DNA of 64,000 nt from Mucilaginibacter sp. Its GTDB lineage: Bacteria > Bacteroidota > Bacteroidia > Sphingobacteriales > Sphingobacteriaceae. The stretch covers positions 1 through 64,000 of the forward strand of contig JARLHA010000034.1 in NCBI GenBank assembly GCA_031292485.1, in the 5' to 3' direction. Below, in pieces: positions 34,028 through 44,163 of the stretch. The translations under genes were made by a program, and so were the position numbers. How positions within the stretch are numbered: position 1 is the first letter of the stretch; each line of letters begins with the position of its first letter. The notes beneath the pieces were generated by a model, which ran no database searches, was not told the origin of the DNA, and was given only the letters and a program-made list of their open reading frames with translations.

Positions 34028-36466
34028 ATGATTAAAAACTATTTCAAAATCGCCTACAGACAACTGCGTAAACAAAAAATGTACGCAGCCATCAAGATCG
34101 GGGGCTTTGCATTCAGCATCGCGGCTTGCTTGTTAATTGCCTTATATATCCGTAACGAGATGAGTTACGATAAATCGTACCCCGATGCTAACCGTATTTT
34201 CCGCGTTGTTGGCATTTATACAAATAACGGCACCGTTAATAAAGGGGTCGAATGGCCGGCGCCGTTAGCCAGGGCAATAAAAAATGATTTTCCGCAAATA
34301 CAAGCATCGGGCCGGCTGATGCCCAACACTTTGATGGGAGCAGGCACTGCCGAATTGCGCCGCGCCGACCAGGTGGAAAACAGCTATGAGGAAGGCATCA
34401 CCTTTGCAGATCAAAGCATGCTGGATATATTAAAGCTGCCCATGGTTTATGGCGATCGCGCACATGCCATGGCCAGCCCGCGCACTTTTGTAATGTCCAG
34501 GAGAAAAGCCGACAAGTATTTCCCCGGTCAAAATCCTGTAGGCAAGGTAATGTACTTTAATAACGACAAAACCCAACCATATACCGTTGGCGGCGTGATG
34601 GAGAACTTTCCGGCCACATCCCACCTGCAATACGACTTTTTGGTAACCTTAACCGGTAAGGAATTTTGGAATGGCGAACAAACTAATTGGGGCGATTACA
34701 ATTACCCCAGTTATGTGCTGCTGAAGCCCGGTACAGACGCGAAGGATTTTGGGCTGAAAATTACCAGAGACGTTGTACAGAACTATTTACTGCCAAATAT
34801 GAAAAAGGGCGGCATGAAAAATGCCGAGCAGGAGGCCGCCAAGTTTAAACTGGTGCTGCAGCCGGTGAGTGATATCAACCTTTATTCGTACGATATACCA
34901 GACGGACTTTCCCATGGAGACGTCCGCTTTGTATGGCTATTCGGCGGCGTAGCAGCATTTATCCTCATTATTGCCTGTATCAATTTTGTTAACCTGGCCA
35001 CAGCAAAATCGGCTAACCGGGCCAAAGAAGTGGGCTTACGAAAAGTAGTAGGCTCGTACCGCAGCAGTTTGATCAAACAGTTTTTAACCGAGTCGCTGAT
35101 GTATAGTTGCCTGTCGTTCATCATTGGTTTATTACTGGCATGTCTACTTTTGCCCTATTTCAATACGCTTGCCTCCAAATCATTAACTATACCCTGGGGC
35201 GAGTGGTGGCTGCTGCCGGTTGTGTTATTTTCAGCTTTCGTCATCGGCATCATTGCTGGCTTATACCCAGCGTTTTACCTGTCGTCATTTAAGCCGGTAC
35301 AGGTGCTGAAAGGCGCTATCAGCACCGGCAGCAAGGGCTCGGTATTGCGTAACAGCCTGGTAGTGTTCCAATTTACAGCGTCCATTATGCTCATCATTGG
35401 CACCATGGTTATTTATAACCAGATGCACTACATCCTTAACCAAAAGGTTGGGTTTGATAAGGACCAGGTTGTTATCGTGCAGGGCGCCAATACGCTGGGC
35501 GATAAAAACGTGAAAGCTTTTAAAAACGAGCTCCAAAAAATAGCATCGGTAAAAAGCGTTTCTATCAGCGACTACCTGCCTATTGCAGGCGGCACCAAAC
35601 GTAATGGTAATACTTTTTTTATTGAAGGCAGATCAAAGCTCGATGCCGGTGTTGGTGGTCAGTATTGGCAGGCAGATGACACCTACCTGAAAACGCTGGG
35701 CATGAAATTGGTTGAAGGCCGCAATTTTTCGTACGATATGTCCGATGATACTGCCGGTAAAACCCTTATCATCAATCAAACCCTGGCTAAAAAACTCAAC
35801 CTTAAACACCCTGTCGGCGCGCGCATTACGCAGGGCTATACGTTCACGGTAATCGGCGTTGTGCAGGACTTCAATTTCGAATCGATGCACGACAAGATCG
35901 GCCCGCTTGCGCTTCACTTCGGCCTTAGCCCATCGATGGTTAGCATAAAAATGAGTGGCACAGATGTCAAAAACACCTTGCAATCTATCTCCGCCACATG
36001 GAAAACGTTTGCGCCAGGCCAGCCTATCCGTTATTCCTTTATGGATGAAAGCTTCGCCAATATGTATGCCGACGTAACACGCATGGGCCATATTTTCACC
36101 ACGTTTGCCATACTGGCAATCATTATTGCCTGCCTGGGCCTTTTTGCCCTCTCAGCATTTATGGCCGAGCAGCGCAGCAAGGAGATCGGCATCCGCAAGG
36201 TACTTGGCGCCAGCGTAAGCGGTGTCACAACGCTATTATCAATTGATTTTGTAAAACTGGTGGCACTGGCCATCTTCATCGCCTCGCCCATAGCCTGGTG
36301 GGGAATGAATAAGTGGCTGCAGGGTTTTGCCTATGCCGTGCCCCTTCAGTGGTGGATTTTCGCCACTGCCGGCCTTGCGGCCATATTGATCGCGCTCATT
36401 ACCGTTAGTTTTCAATCGGTAAAAGCGGCACTGATGAACCCGGTGAGGAGCTTGAAAAGCGAGTAG
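34028..36466 (+). CDS. FtsX/MacB-type ABC permease 2 of 8
   Basis: An 812-residue protein with the duplicated FtsX layout: EVGLRKVVGS near residue 334 and EIGIRKVLGAS near 719, ending NPVRSLKSE. The N-terminus (MIKNYFKIAYRQLRKQKMYA) is more divergent than in permeases 4-7, and the first periplasmic domain (YTNNGTVNKGVEWPAPLARA) has no close match among the others. It lies 117 bp after permease 1. It probably forms a heterodimer or homodimer with an ATPase encoded elsewhere. Confidence 0.92.
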   Translation: MIKNYFKIAYRQLRKQKMYAAIKIGGFAFSIAACLLIALYIRNEMSYDKSYPDANRIFRVVGIYTNNGTVNKGVEWPAPLARAIKNDFPQIQASGRLMPNTLMGAGTAELRRADQVENSYEEGITFADQSMLDILKLPMVYGDRAHAMASPRTFVMSRRKADKYFPGQNPVGKVMYFNNDKTQPYTVGGVMENFPATSHLQYDFLVTLTGKEFWNGEQTNWGDYNYPSYVLLKPGTDAKDFGLKITRDVVQNYLLPNMKKGGMKNAEQEAAKFKLVLQPVSDINLYSYDIPDGLSHGDVRFVWLFGGVAAFILIIACINFVNLATAKSANRAKEVGLRKVVGSYRSSLIKQFLTESLMYSCLSFIIGLLLACLLLPYFNTLASKSLTIPWGEWWLLPVVLFSAFVIGIIAGLYPAFYLSSFKPVQVLKGAISTGSKGSVLRNSLVVFQFTASIMLIIGTMVIYNQMHYILNQKVGFDKDQVVIVQGANTLGDKNVKAFKNELQKIASVKSVSISDYLPIAGGTKRNGNTFFIEGRSKLDAGVGGQYWQADDTYLKTLGMKLVEGRNFSYDMSDDTAGKTLIINQTLAKKLNLKHPVGARITQGYTFTVIGVVQDFNFESMHDKIGPLALHFGLSPSMVSIKMSGTDVKNTLQSISATWKTFAPGQPIRYSFMDESFANMYADVTRMGHIFTTFAILAIIIACLGLFALSAFMAEQRSKEIGIRKVLGASVSGVTTLLSIDFVKLVALAIFIASPIAWWGMNKWLQGFAYAVPLQWWIFATAGLAAILIALITVSFQSVKAALMNPVRSLKSE

Positions 36467-36567
36467 GCAGTGGGCAGTAGCAGTTGGCAGTTAAAGGAAT
36501 GGACAAAAAACGAACAAATAATAATTCTATTATTCACTAAATCACTAATTCAATAATTGATTTATCC

Positions 36568-38994
36568 ATGATAAAAAACTATTTCAAAACCGCCTGGCGT
36601 AGTTTACGCAGGAATAAAAGCTACGCTGCAATTAATGTTGCCGGATTATCTATCGGCATAGCGGCTTGTCTGCTCATCTTCCTGGTTGTTCAGTATGAAA
36701 CGAGTTTTGATAATTTTCATGCTAATAAGGACCATATTTATAGGGTATGCACCCTTTCAAAGGATCCTGACGGCAACCACCTGGAAAGCGGGCTGCCGTT
36801 GCCTATTGCCGAAGGCTTGAGGATTGATTTCCCGGAATTGAAGCAAGTAGCCGGGATACTTCGCAATGATGGTTCGCATTATTCGATACAGAACGCAGAC
36901 GGTACTAAAAAGAAGTTTAAGGAGGATGATGCCTATTATTGCGAACCGCAGTTTTACAGCATTTTTAATTTTGGCTGGCTGGCAGGTGATAAAAAAAACG
37001 CATTGGCCGAACCAAATACCGTTGTGCTGTCGGAAGATGAAGGCAACCGCTTTTTCGGCGACTGGCACAAGGCGATGGGGAAAATTATACGGTACGAAAA
37101 CAAAACCGACCTGAAGGTGACCGGCATAGTGAAAAACTCGCCCGCCAATACCGATTTCCCGATCCGGTTACTGATTTCGTTTGCTACCGACCGCCAACCC
37201 GGCGCTGATAATTACGGTAACCTGAAGGATTGGGTAAGTACTTTTGGCGACAATAGTTGCTTTGTTGTTTTACCCGGCAATATGCCGGTAAGCAAATTTA
37301 ATGCTGATTTGGTAGCCATGGCCAAACGCCGCAAGCCTGCGCCTTATAATACTTCGCAGGTTTTCACCCTTCAGCCTTTGGCTGACATGCATTACAGCAC
37401 CGAAACCGGCGTTTATGGCGGCAATACCTTCAGCAAACAGTTGATAGATGTTATCAGCCTGATCGGACTGTTTTTGCTGATCATTGCCTGCGTTAACTTT
37501 ATTAACCTGGCTACCGCGCAGGCGGTTAACCGCTCAAAGGAAGTAGGCATACGCAAGGTACTGGGCAGCAACCGAAACCAGCTTGCTGTTCAGTTTATTA
37601 CGGAAACATTCCTGATCACGCTTTTTGCGGTAATACTGGCTATCGGCGTGGCGCAGGCAGCGCTTCCTTTTTTAAACGAGCTGCTGGACATAAAACTGAG
37701 CAACGCGTTTTTAGCCCAACCTGTTATATGGATATTTTTAACCACTACCGTCATACTGGTAACGCTGTTTTCCGGCCTGTACCCGGCGGCAGTAATATCG
37801 GCCTTTAACCCAATAACTGCGCTAAAAAACAAAGTAATGTCGCGTAGGGCTACCGGTGTTTCCCTGCGGCAGGTGCTGGTAGTTTTCCAGTTTTGCATTG
37901 CGCAGGTGCTGGTTATTGGTACGCTGGTGGTGGTTTACCAGATGCAGTATTTTCATAATAAATCATTAGGTTTTAATAAGGATGCCATTGTAAATGTTTC
38001 ATTCCCGGGCGATAGCCTTAGCCGCAGCAAGTTAAAAACGATGCGCGATGAACTGCTGCAGCAACCGGGTATAACAGAAGTAAGTTACAGCTTCGCCAGC
38101 CCGTCGGACAATAACGGATGGGGCAGTGATTTCAAGTACGACAATGCCCCGCAGCAGACCAAATTCAACGCATCTTTAAAATGGGCCGATGCCAATTATT
38201 TTAAACTATACGGCCTTAAGTTTGTAGCCGGTGGCCCCTACAAAACAAGCGATACCACTACCGGCTGGGTGGTAAACCAAACCATGCTGGCTAAACTGGG
38301 TGTTACCAACCCTGAAAAGGCGATTGGCAAGTACATTAAATTATGGAACGATCCGCATAGAAATTTCCAGATCGTTGGTGTAATAAAGGATTTCAATGTC
38401 CGGTCGCTTAAGGATGCTATTCCGCCCGTGCTGATGGGCTCGTGGAATGCCGTTTATCAAAGGATCAATATCAAAATATCGCCGCAAAACGTGCCGCAAA
38501 CCCTGGCAGGCATTGAAAAAACCTGGAACCAAACTTTCCCCGATGGCATATACGAATACCAGTTTCTCGATAAAAAAATAGCTAACTTTTATAAAAGCGA
38601 GGACCAGCTTTCGCAACTGTATAAAATATTTGCCGGCATTTCCATTTTTATTTCCTGCCTTGGCTTATATGGGCTCATTTCATTTATGGTGGTACAGCGC
38701 ATCAAAGAGGTCGGGATCCGAAAAACCCTTGGTGCTTCTGTTGGTAACATCGTTTACCTGTTCTCAAAGGAGTTTACTGTGCTTATTATCATCGCCTTTG
38801 CCATCTCTGCACCGTTAGGCTGGTTCGGTATGAACAAATGGTTTTTACAGGGTTACACCTACAAAATAACCATCGGTCCCGACATTTTTTTGCTGGCAAT
38901 ATTGGCTTCGGTTTCCATTGCATGGATAACCGTAGGGTACAAAGCGGTAAAGGCAGCACTGGCCAACCCGGTGGAGAGTTTGAGGTCGGAGTAA
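36568..38994 (+). CDS. FtsX/MacB-type ABC permease 3 of 8
   Basis: An 808-residue protein. Signatures are EVGIRKVLGS near residue 324 and EVGIRKTLGAS near 714; the C-terminus is NPVESLRSE. The last FtsX unit reads SFMVVQRIKEVG where permeases 1, 2, 4 and 7 have MAEQRTKEIG-type words, so it is one of the more diverged members, with permease 8. The gap before it (101 bp) ends with the words CACTAAATCACTAATTCAAT seen before permeases 5 and 6. Confidence 0.92.
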   Translation: MIKNYFKTAWRSLRRNKSYAAINVAGLSIGIAACLLIFLVVQYETSFDNFHANKDHIYRVCTLSKDPDGNHLESGLPLPIAEGLRIDFPELKQVAGILRNDGSHYSIQNADGTKKKFKEDDAYYCEPQFYSIFNFGWLAGDKKNALAEPNTVVLSEDEGNRFFGDWHKAMGKIIRYENKTDLKVTGIVKNSPANTDFPIRLLISFATDRQPGADNYGNLKDWVSTFGDNSCFVVLPGNMPVSKFNADLVAMAKRRKPAPYNTSQVFTLQPLADMHYSTETGVYGGNTFSKQLIDVISLIGLFLLIIACVNFINLATAQAVNRSKEVGIRKVLGSNRNQLAVQFITETFLITLFAVILAIGVAQAALPFLNELLDIKLSNAFLAQPVIWIFLTTTVILVTLFSGLYPAAVISAFNPITALKNKVMSRRATGVSLRQVLVVFQFCIAQVLVIGTLVVVYQMQYFHNKSLGFNKDAIVNVSFPGDSLSRSKLKTMRDELLQQPGITEVSYSFASPSDNNGWGSDFKYDNAPQQTKFNASLKWADANYFKLYGLKFVAGGPYKTSDTTTGWVVNQTMLAKLGVTNPEKAIGKYIKLWNDPHRNFQIVGVIKDFNVRSLKDAIPPVLMGSWNAVYQRINIKISPQNVPQTLAGIEKTWNQTFPDGIYEYQFLDKKIANFYKSEDQLSQLYKIFAGISIFISCLGLYGLISFMVVQRIKEVGIRKTLGASVGNIVYLFSKEFTVLIIIAFAISAPLGWFGMNKWFLQGYTYKITIGPDIFLLAILASVSIAWITVGYKAVKAALANPVESLRSE

Positions 38995-39065
38995 TTAGAG
39001 ACTGGAGATTAAAAGAAGTCGGAAAAGTCCGAAGTCCGTAAGAAAAAATGACTTAATGACTCAGT

Positions 39066-39082
39066 GACGCGAAGCAAATGAC
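39066..39082 (+). repeat. 17-mer gap motif, copy 1
   Basis: GACGCGAAGCAAATGAC, 33 bp before permease 4. The same 17 bases recur in the four following gaps at 41545, 44063, 46578 and 49039, always on the same strand and 15-46 bp before the start codon. Confidence 0.75.
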
Positions 39083-39115
39083 AAATTAAAAATTCACTAA
39101 TTCTATAATTAGGCT

Positions 39116-41500
39116 ATGATAAAAAACTATTTCAAAATCGCCTGGCGCAACCTTGTAAAAAACAAGGCGCACTCCTTTATCAATATTTCAGGTTTAGCGG
39201 TGGGTATGGCCGTGGCGATACTTATCGGGCTTTGGATATGGGATGAATTATCCTTCAATAAAAACTTTGAGCATTACGACCGGATTGCCTCGGTAATGCA
39301 GCACCAAACCTTTAACGGCGAAACCGGCACACAAACAGCCGTTCCTTATTTAATAGGCGATGCATTGAAAAAGAATTATGGCAGTGATTTTAAATATATC
39401 TCCATGGCCTCGTGGACCGGCGACCATATTTTAGCCTCCGGCGAAAAAAAGATCACTAAAAGCGGCAATTACTTTGAGCCGCAGATTACGGAGATGCTGT
39501 CGCTTAACATGCTGAAAGGCACAAGGCAGGCGTTAAAGGACCTCCACGCGGTAATTCTTTCTTCATCCACCGCAAAAGCTTTATTCGGCAACGCCGACCC
39601 GATGAATAAAAGGCTGAAAATAGATAACAGGTTTGATGTTACGGTTGCCGGAATTTACCAAGACCTGCCTTACAACTCTGATTTTTATGGCCTTACCTTT
39701 ATTGCCTCCTGGAAAATGTTTATCGATGCCGCCAGCTGGAGCGAAAAAACAAGCAACCCCTGGCGCAACAATTCGTTCCAGGCTTATGTACAGGTTGCCG
39801 GCAACGCCGATATGAACAAAGTTTCGGGAAAAATAAAAGATGTAAAGCTCAAAGAGGTTACGCCGGCTGATGCTGCATTTAAGCCGGTAGTATTTTTGCA
39901 GCCGATGTGGAAATGGCACCTGTATTCCCAGTTTAAAAACGGGGTGACTATTGGTGGCCGTATTGAGTTTGTATGGCTGTTTGGCACCATAGGTTTTTTT
40001 GTTTTGTTGCTGGCCTGCATTAACTTCATGAACCTGAGTACGGCCCGTTCTGAAAAAAGGGCGAAAGAGGTGGGCATCCGAAAGGCAATCGGCTCGTTAA
40101 GGAGCCAATTGATCCGGCAGTTCTTCTGCGAGTCGTTATTGGTATCGGCGTTTGCATTCATTTGTTCCATTGCCCTCGTAGTTATCATCCTGCCATTTTT
40201 TAACGAGATCGCGGGCAAGAAAATGGAAACATTATGGGGCAATCCTATATTTTGGCTGATGGGTATTTGTTTTAGTTTTTTTACCGGTATCATCGCCGGC
40301 AGTTACCCTGCGCTTTATTTATCGTCTTTCCAACCGGTTAAAGTGTTGAAAGGAACTTTTAAAGCAGGACGTTTTTCAGCGCTTCCGCGTAAAGTATTGG
40401 TTGTATTACAGTTTACCGTTTCTGTAGTCCTTATTGTCGGCACCATTGTCGTTTTTCAACAGATCCAGTTCGCCAAAAACCGCCCGGTGGGTTATAGCCG
40501 GGATGGATTGATAAGTGTACCTGTTGTAACAGAGGATGTTCACAAAAATTTCATTTCCATCCGCGATGAGTTAAAAAGTTCGGGCGAAGTATCCGAAATG
40601 GCTGAAACATCAAGCGCGACCACCTATGTGGATGAATTTGACAATGGCTTTGAATGGAAAGGCAAAAATCCTTCGGTACAGGGCGACTTTGGCGCAATAT
40701 TTATATCAACAGATTTTGGAAAAACGATTGGCTGGCAAATAAAAGAAGGCCGCGATTTTTCGCGGGACTTTAGAACTGACTCCACCGGGATGATCTTGAA
40801 TGAAACGGCTGTAAAATTTATGGGCCTGAAGCACCCTGTTGGCGAACTAATAAAATGGGATAAAAAAACCTACCATGTTATCGGGGTAATTAATGACATG
40901 TTGATGCAATCGCCTTACGACCCAGTTTTCCGAAGTGTTTTTGTGGACGACGGAAATGCGCAGCCGGTAGTTCAAATCAGGATAAACCCTACCAAAAGCA
41001 CACACGAAGCCCTGTCAAAAATTGAAGCTGTTTTCAAAAAATATAATCCGGCCCAGCCGTTTACCTTCGGATTTACAGATACCGACTACGCCAAAAAATT
41101 CGGCGATGAAGAACGCATAGGCAAGCTGGCCAACTTCTTTACTATACTAGCCATCTTTATCAGTTGCCTGGGCTTATGGGGGATGGCATCATTTATGGCT
41201 GAGCAGCGTACCAAAGAGATTGGTGTACGCAAAGTATTAGGCGCTACCGTCATCGGTTTATGGAGTCTGTTATCAAAGGATTTTGTAAAACTGGTGGTGA
41301 TATCCTTATTCATTGCCATCCCATTTGCATGGTATTTTATGCACGGATGGCTGATGAATTACACCTATCACACTGAACTTTCCTGGTGGATTTTTGCCTT
41401 AACGGCTTTTGGGGCAATAGCAATTACGTTATTAACAGTGAGTTTCCAAAGCATTAAAGCGGCGCTTGAGAACCCGGTGAAAAGTTTGAAAACTGAATAA
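39116..41500 (+). CDS. FtsX/MacB-type ABC permease 4 of 8
   Basis: A 794-residue protein and first of the close subgroup 4-7. The subgroup shares the N-terminus AWRNLVKNKAHSFINISGLAVGMA, VAILIGLWIWDELSF, the block ACINFMNLSTARSEKRAKEV and SSFQPVKVLKGTFKAGRF. The FtsX signatures are EVGIRKAIGS (near 317) and EIGVRKVLGAT (near 701). It lies 121 bp after permease 3. The first periplasmic domain differs most between members, as expected if substrate range or partner choice varies. Confidence 0.92.
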   Translation: MIKNYFKIAWRNLVKNKAHSFINISGLAVGMAVAILIGLWIWDELSFNKNFEHYDRIASVMQHQTFNGETGTQTAVPYLIGDALKKNYGSDFKYISMASWTGDHILASGEKKITKSGNYFEPQITEMLSLNMLKGTRQALKDLHAVILSSSTAKALFGNADPMNKRLKIDNRFDVTVAGIYQDLPYNSDFYGLTFIASWKMFIDAASWSEKTSNPWRNNSFQAYVQVAGNADMNKVSGKIKDVKLKEVTPADAAFKPVVFLQPMWKWHLYSQFKNGVTIGGRIEFVWLFGTIGFFVLLLACINFMNLSTARSEKRAKEVGIRKAIGSLRSQLIRQFFCESLLVSAFAFICSIALVVIILPFFNEIAGKKMETLWGNPIFWLMGICFSFFTGIIAGSYPALYLSSFQPVKVLKGTFKAGRFSALPRKVLVVLQFTVSVVLIVGTIVVFQQIQFAKNRPVGYSRDGLISVPVVTEDVHKNFISIRDELKSSGEVSEMAETSSATTYVDEFDNGFEWKGKNPSVQGDFGAIFISTDFGKTIGWQIKEGRDFSRDFRTDSTGMILNETAVKFMGLKHPVGELIKWDKKTYHVIGVINDMLMQSPYDPVFRSVFVDDGNAQPVVQIRINPTKSTHEALSKIEAVFKKYNPAQPFTFGFTDTDYAKKFGDEERIGKLANFFTILAIFISCLGLWGMASFMAEQRTKEIGVRKVLGATVIGLWSLLSKDFVKLVVISLFIAIPFAWYFMHGWLMNYTYHTELSWWIFALTAFGAIAITLLTVSFQSIKAALENPVKSLKTE

Positions 41501-41539
41501 GAACATCATTGGTCATTAGTCATTGTTTGCAGACGGATA

Positions 41540-41645
41540 CCAATGACGCGAAGCAAATGACTAATTCAATAATTCACTAAATCACTAATTCAATAATTGA
41601 TTACCCATGATAAAGAATTATTTAAAAATCGCCTGGCGGAACCTT
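41540..41645 (+). repeat. 106-bp direct repeat spanning the permease 5 start (copy A)
   Basis: The copy runs from CCAATGACGCGAAGC through the ATG at 41607 into codon 13. It matches 44058-44163 at 104 of 106 bases; the only differences by eye are TA versus AC at 41562-41563. It includes the 17-mer. Confidence 0.8.
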
Positions 41646-44000
41646 TTGAAAAACAAGGGGCAGTCCCTTATCAATATTACCGGGCTATCGGTTGGTATGG
41701 CGGTGGCGATACTGATCGGGCTGTGGATTTATGATGAATTATCATATGATAAGTATTTTCAAAACTACAGTTCCATTGTGCAGGTAATGCAGCATCAAAC
41801 CATAAACGGGGATGTGGGCACTCAACGTAATATGCCTATCCCGTTGGGTTACAAACTACGGCAAGATTATCGCGGTGATTTTAAGTATGTGGTTTTATCA
41901 CGAACTGAGGGACACGTAATCAGCTATGGCGACAAGAAACTGAGTCAGCAGGGCAACTTTATGCAAGCCGGGGCGGCAAATCTGTTAACGCTAAAAATGA
42001 TCCGTGGCTCAAGGGCTGGTTTAACCGACCCTTCATCGATCCTGTTGTCTTCGTCGCTGGCCAAAGCGCTTTTCAACGAAGCCGACCCGGTAAATCAGGT
42101 GTTAAAAATTGATGATAAGTTTAGTGTAAAAGTAACGGGCGTTTACGAGGATTTTCCGCACAATACTACTTTCCGCGACATCAACTTTATTTCGCCATGG
42201 GATTTGTACATGACCACCCAGCCTTTTCTGAAGCAGTTTGCCGAGCACGAATGGGGTAATAATTCATGGGACATCTATGCACAGCTTCAACCTGGCGTAG
42301 ATATGGAAAATGTATCGGCCAAAATAAAAAATGTAAAACTTGAAGCCCTTAAAGTGCAGGGCGATGCGCTCAGCATTTCATTTAAGCCGGTGCTGTTCCT
42401 TCAGCCTATGAACAGGTGGCACTTGTATTCGGAGTTTAAAAACGGCATCAACACCGGCGGCGAAATTGAATTTGTATGGATGTTCGGCATCATCGGTACT
42501 TTTGTGCTGTTACTGGCCTGCATCAACTTTATGAACCTGAGCACCGCACGGTCCGAAAAACGGGCCCGCGAGGTGGGCATCCGAAAAACGATGGGTTCGT
42601 TACGCAGCCAACTGATCGCCCAGTTTTTTGGCGAATCGATATTAGTAGTATCCTTAGCCTTTTTGTGCTCGCTAGTTATTGTGCAGCTTATTCTGCCCTG
42701 GTTTAATACTGTTGCTGATAAGCATATGACCATATTGTGGGCTAACCCGCTATTCTGGATTTTCGGCTTATTATTCAGCCTGGTTACCGGGGTTATTGCG
42801 GGTTCGTACCCGGCTTTTTACCTTTCGTCGTTCCAGCCGGTTAAGGTTTTAAAAGGCACGTTTAAGGCCGGGCGTTTCGCCGCATTACCACGCAAAGTAC
42901 TGGTGGTGCTGCAATTTACCGTGTCGGTTACTTTAATTATCGGTACGATTGTCGTGTTCAGACAGGTGCAATATACCCAGGACAGGCCGGTAGGCTATAG
43001 CAGGACCGGCTTGGTTCAGGTCCCGCTGAAAACGCCCGAAATCCACAAACAATTTAATGCCGTAAGAAATGGACTATTGCGCTCGGGTGCAGTTATTGAG
43101 GTAGCCGAATCTGGTAGCCCGGTGACCGACATATGGTCGGACAATAGCGACATTACATGGCGCGGCAAACCACCCGGCCTGCAATGCAACTTCGGAATAG
43201 TGCCCGTGTCGCCTGAATTTGGAAAAACAGTTGGATGGAAATTGGTAGCAGGCCGCGATCTCTCACGAAGTTATCCATCCGATTCTTCGGCATTATTGTT
43301 AAATGAGGCTGCAGTAAAGTTCACCGGGCTAAAAAATCCGGTGGGCGAAACCATAAAATGGTATAAAAAAATGAAAGTTATTGGTGTAGTAAAAGATATG
43401 GTGATGGAATCGCCTTATGACCCTGTTAACCCAACCATGTTTTATTTGATGCCCTTTGCAGGCAATTATGCTAATATCAGGCTAAATCCAAAGATGAGTT
43501 CGGGGGAAGCGATCAAAAAGATCGAACTTATTTTCAGGCAATATGATCCAGCCAACCCCTTCGACTACCAGTTTACCGATAAAGCGTATGCCCGCAAATT
43601 TGCCGATGAAGAACGCATAGGTAAATTGGCCGGTTTCTTTACTATTCTGGCAATTTTTATCAGTTGCATGGGCCTGTTCGGTATGGCATCATTTACAGCC
43701 GAGCAACGCACCAAAGAAATAGGCATACGAAAGGTACTGGGTGCTTCGGTGATTAGCCTGTGGCGGCTGCTATCGGCTGACTTTGTACTGCTGGTGGTGA
43801 TATCTATGTTTATTGCTATCCCCACAGCAATTTATTTTATGAATGGCTGGCTATTGAAATATAAATATCGTACAACGCTCTCGTGGTGGATTTTCGCAGG
43901 CACAGTAGCAGGGGCAATAATAATTACGCTGTTAACGGTTAGTTACCAAAGCATAAAAGCGGCCCTGGCCAACCCGGTGAAGAGCCTTAAATCAGAGTGA
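41607..44000 (+). CDS. FtsX/MacB-type ABC permease 5 of 8
   Basis: A 797-residue protein in the close subgroup. Its upstream 67 bases and first 39 coding bases are nearly identical to those of permease 6 (104 of 106 bases, 41540-41645 and 44058-44163), so one arose from the other recently or they converted each other. Signatures are EVGIRKTMGS near residue 321 and EIGIRKVLGAS near 704; it ends NPVKSLKSE. The middle of the protein (GSPVTDIWSDNSDITWRGKP) is distinct from permease 6. Confidence 0.92.
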   Translation: MIKNYLKIAWRNLLKNKGQSLINITGLSVGMAVAILIGLWIYDELSYDKYFQNYSSIVQVMQHQTINGDVGTQRNMPIPLGYKLRQDYRGDFKYVVLSRTEGHVISYGDKKLSQQGNFMQAGAANLLTLKMIRGSRAGLTDPSSILLSSSLAKALFNEADPVNQVLKIDDKFSVKVTGVYEDFPHNTTFRDINFISPWDLYMTTQPFLKQFAEHEWGNNSWDIYAQLQPGVDMENVSAKIKNVKLEALKVQGDALSISFKPVLFLQPMNRWHLYSEFKNGINTGGEIEFVWMFGIIGTFVLLLACINFMNLSTARSEKRAREVGIRKTMGSLRSQLIAQFFGESILVVSLAFLCSLVIVQLILPWFNTVADKHMTILWANPLFWIFGLLFSLVTGVIAGSYPAFYLSSFQPVKVLKGTFKAGRFAALPRKVLVVLQFTVSVTLIIGTIVVFRQVQYTQDRPVGYSRTGLVQVPLKTPEIHKQFNAVRNGLLRSGAVIEVAESGSPVTDIWSDNSDITWRGKPPGLQCNFGIVPVSPEFGKTVGWKLVAGRDLSRSYPSDSSALLLNEAAVKFTGLKNPVGETIKWYKKMKVIGVVKDMVMESPYDPVNPTMFYLMPFAGNYANIRLNPKMSSGEAIKKIELIFRQYDPANPFDYQFTDKAYARKFADEERIGKLAGFFTILAIFISCMGLFGMASFTAEQRTKEIGIRKVLGASVISLWRLLSADFVLLVVISMFIAIPTAIYFMNGWLLKYKYRTTLSWWIFAGTVAGAIIITLLTVSYQSIKAALANPVKSLKSE

Positions 44001-44057
44001 TTAGAGGCTGGAGGTTAGAGATTAGGAGAAGTCCGGAAGCAAAAATGACTTAATGAC

Positions 44058-44163
44058 CCAATGACGCGAAGCAAATGACACATTCAATAATTCACTAAAT
44101 CACTAATTCAATAATTGATTACCCATGATAAAGAATTATTTAAAAATCGCCTGGCGGAACCTT
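44058..44163 (+). repeat. 106-bp direct repeat spanning the permease 6 start (copy B)
   Basis: Same-strand copy of 41540-41645, offset by 2518 bp. The noncoding part is as conserved as the coding part, which argues for recent duplication or conversion rather than selection on protein. Confidence 0.8.
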
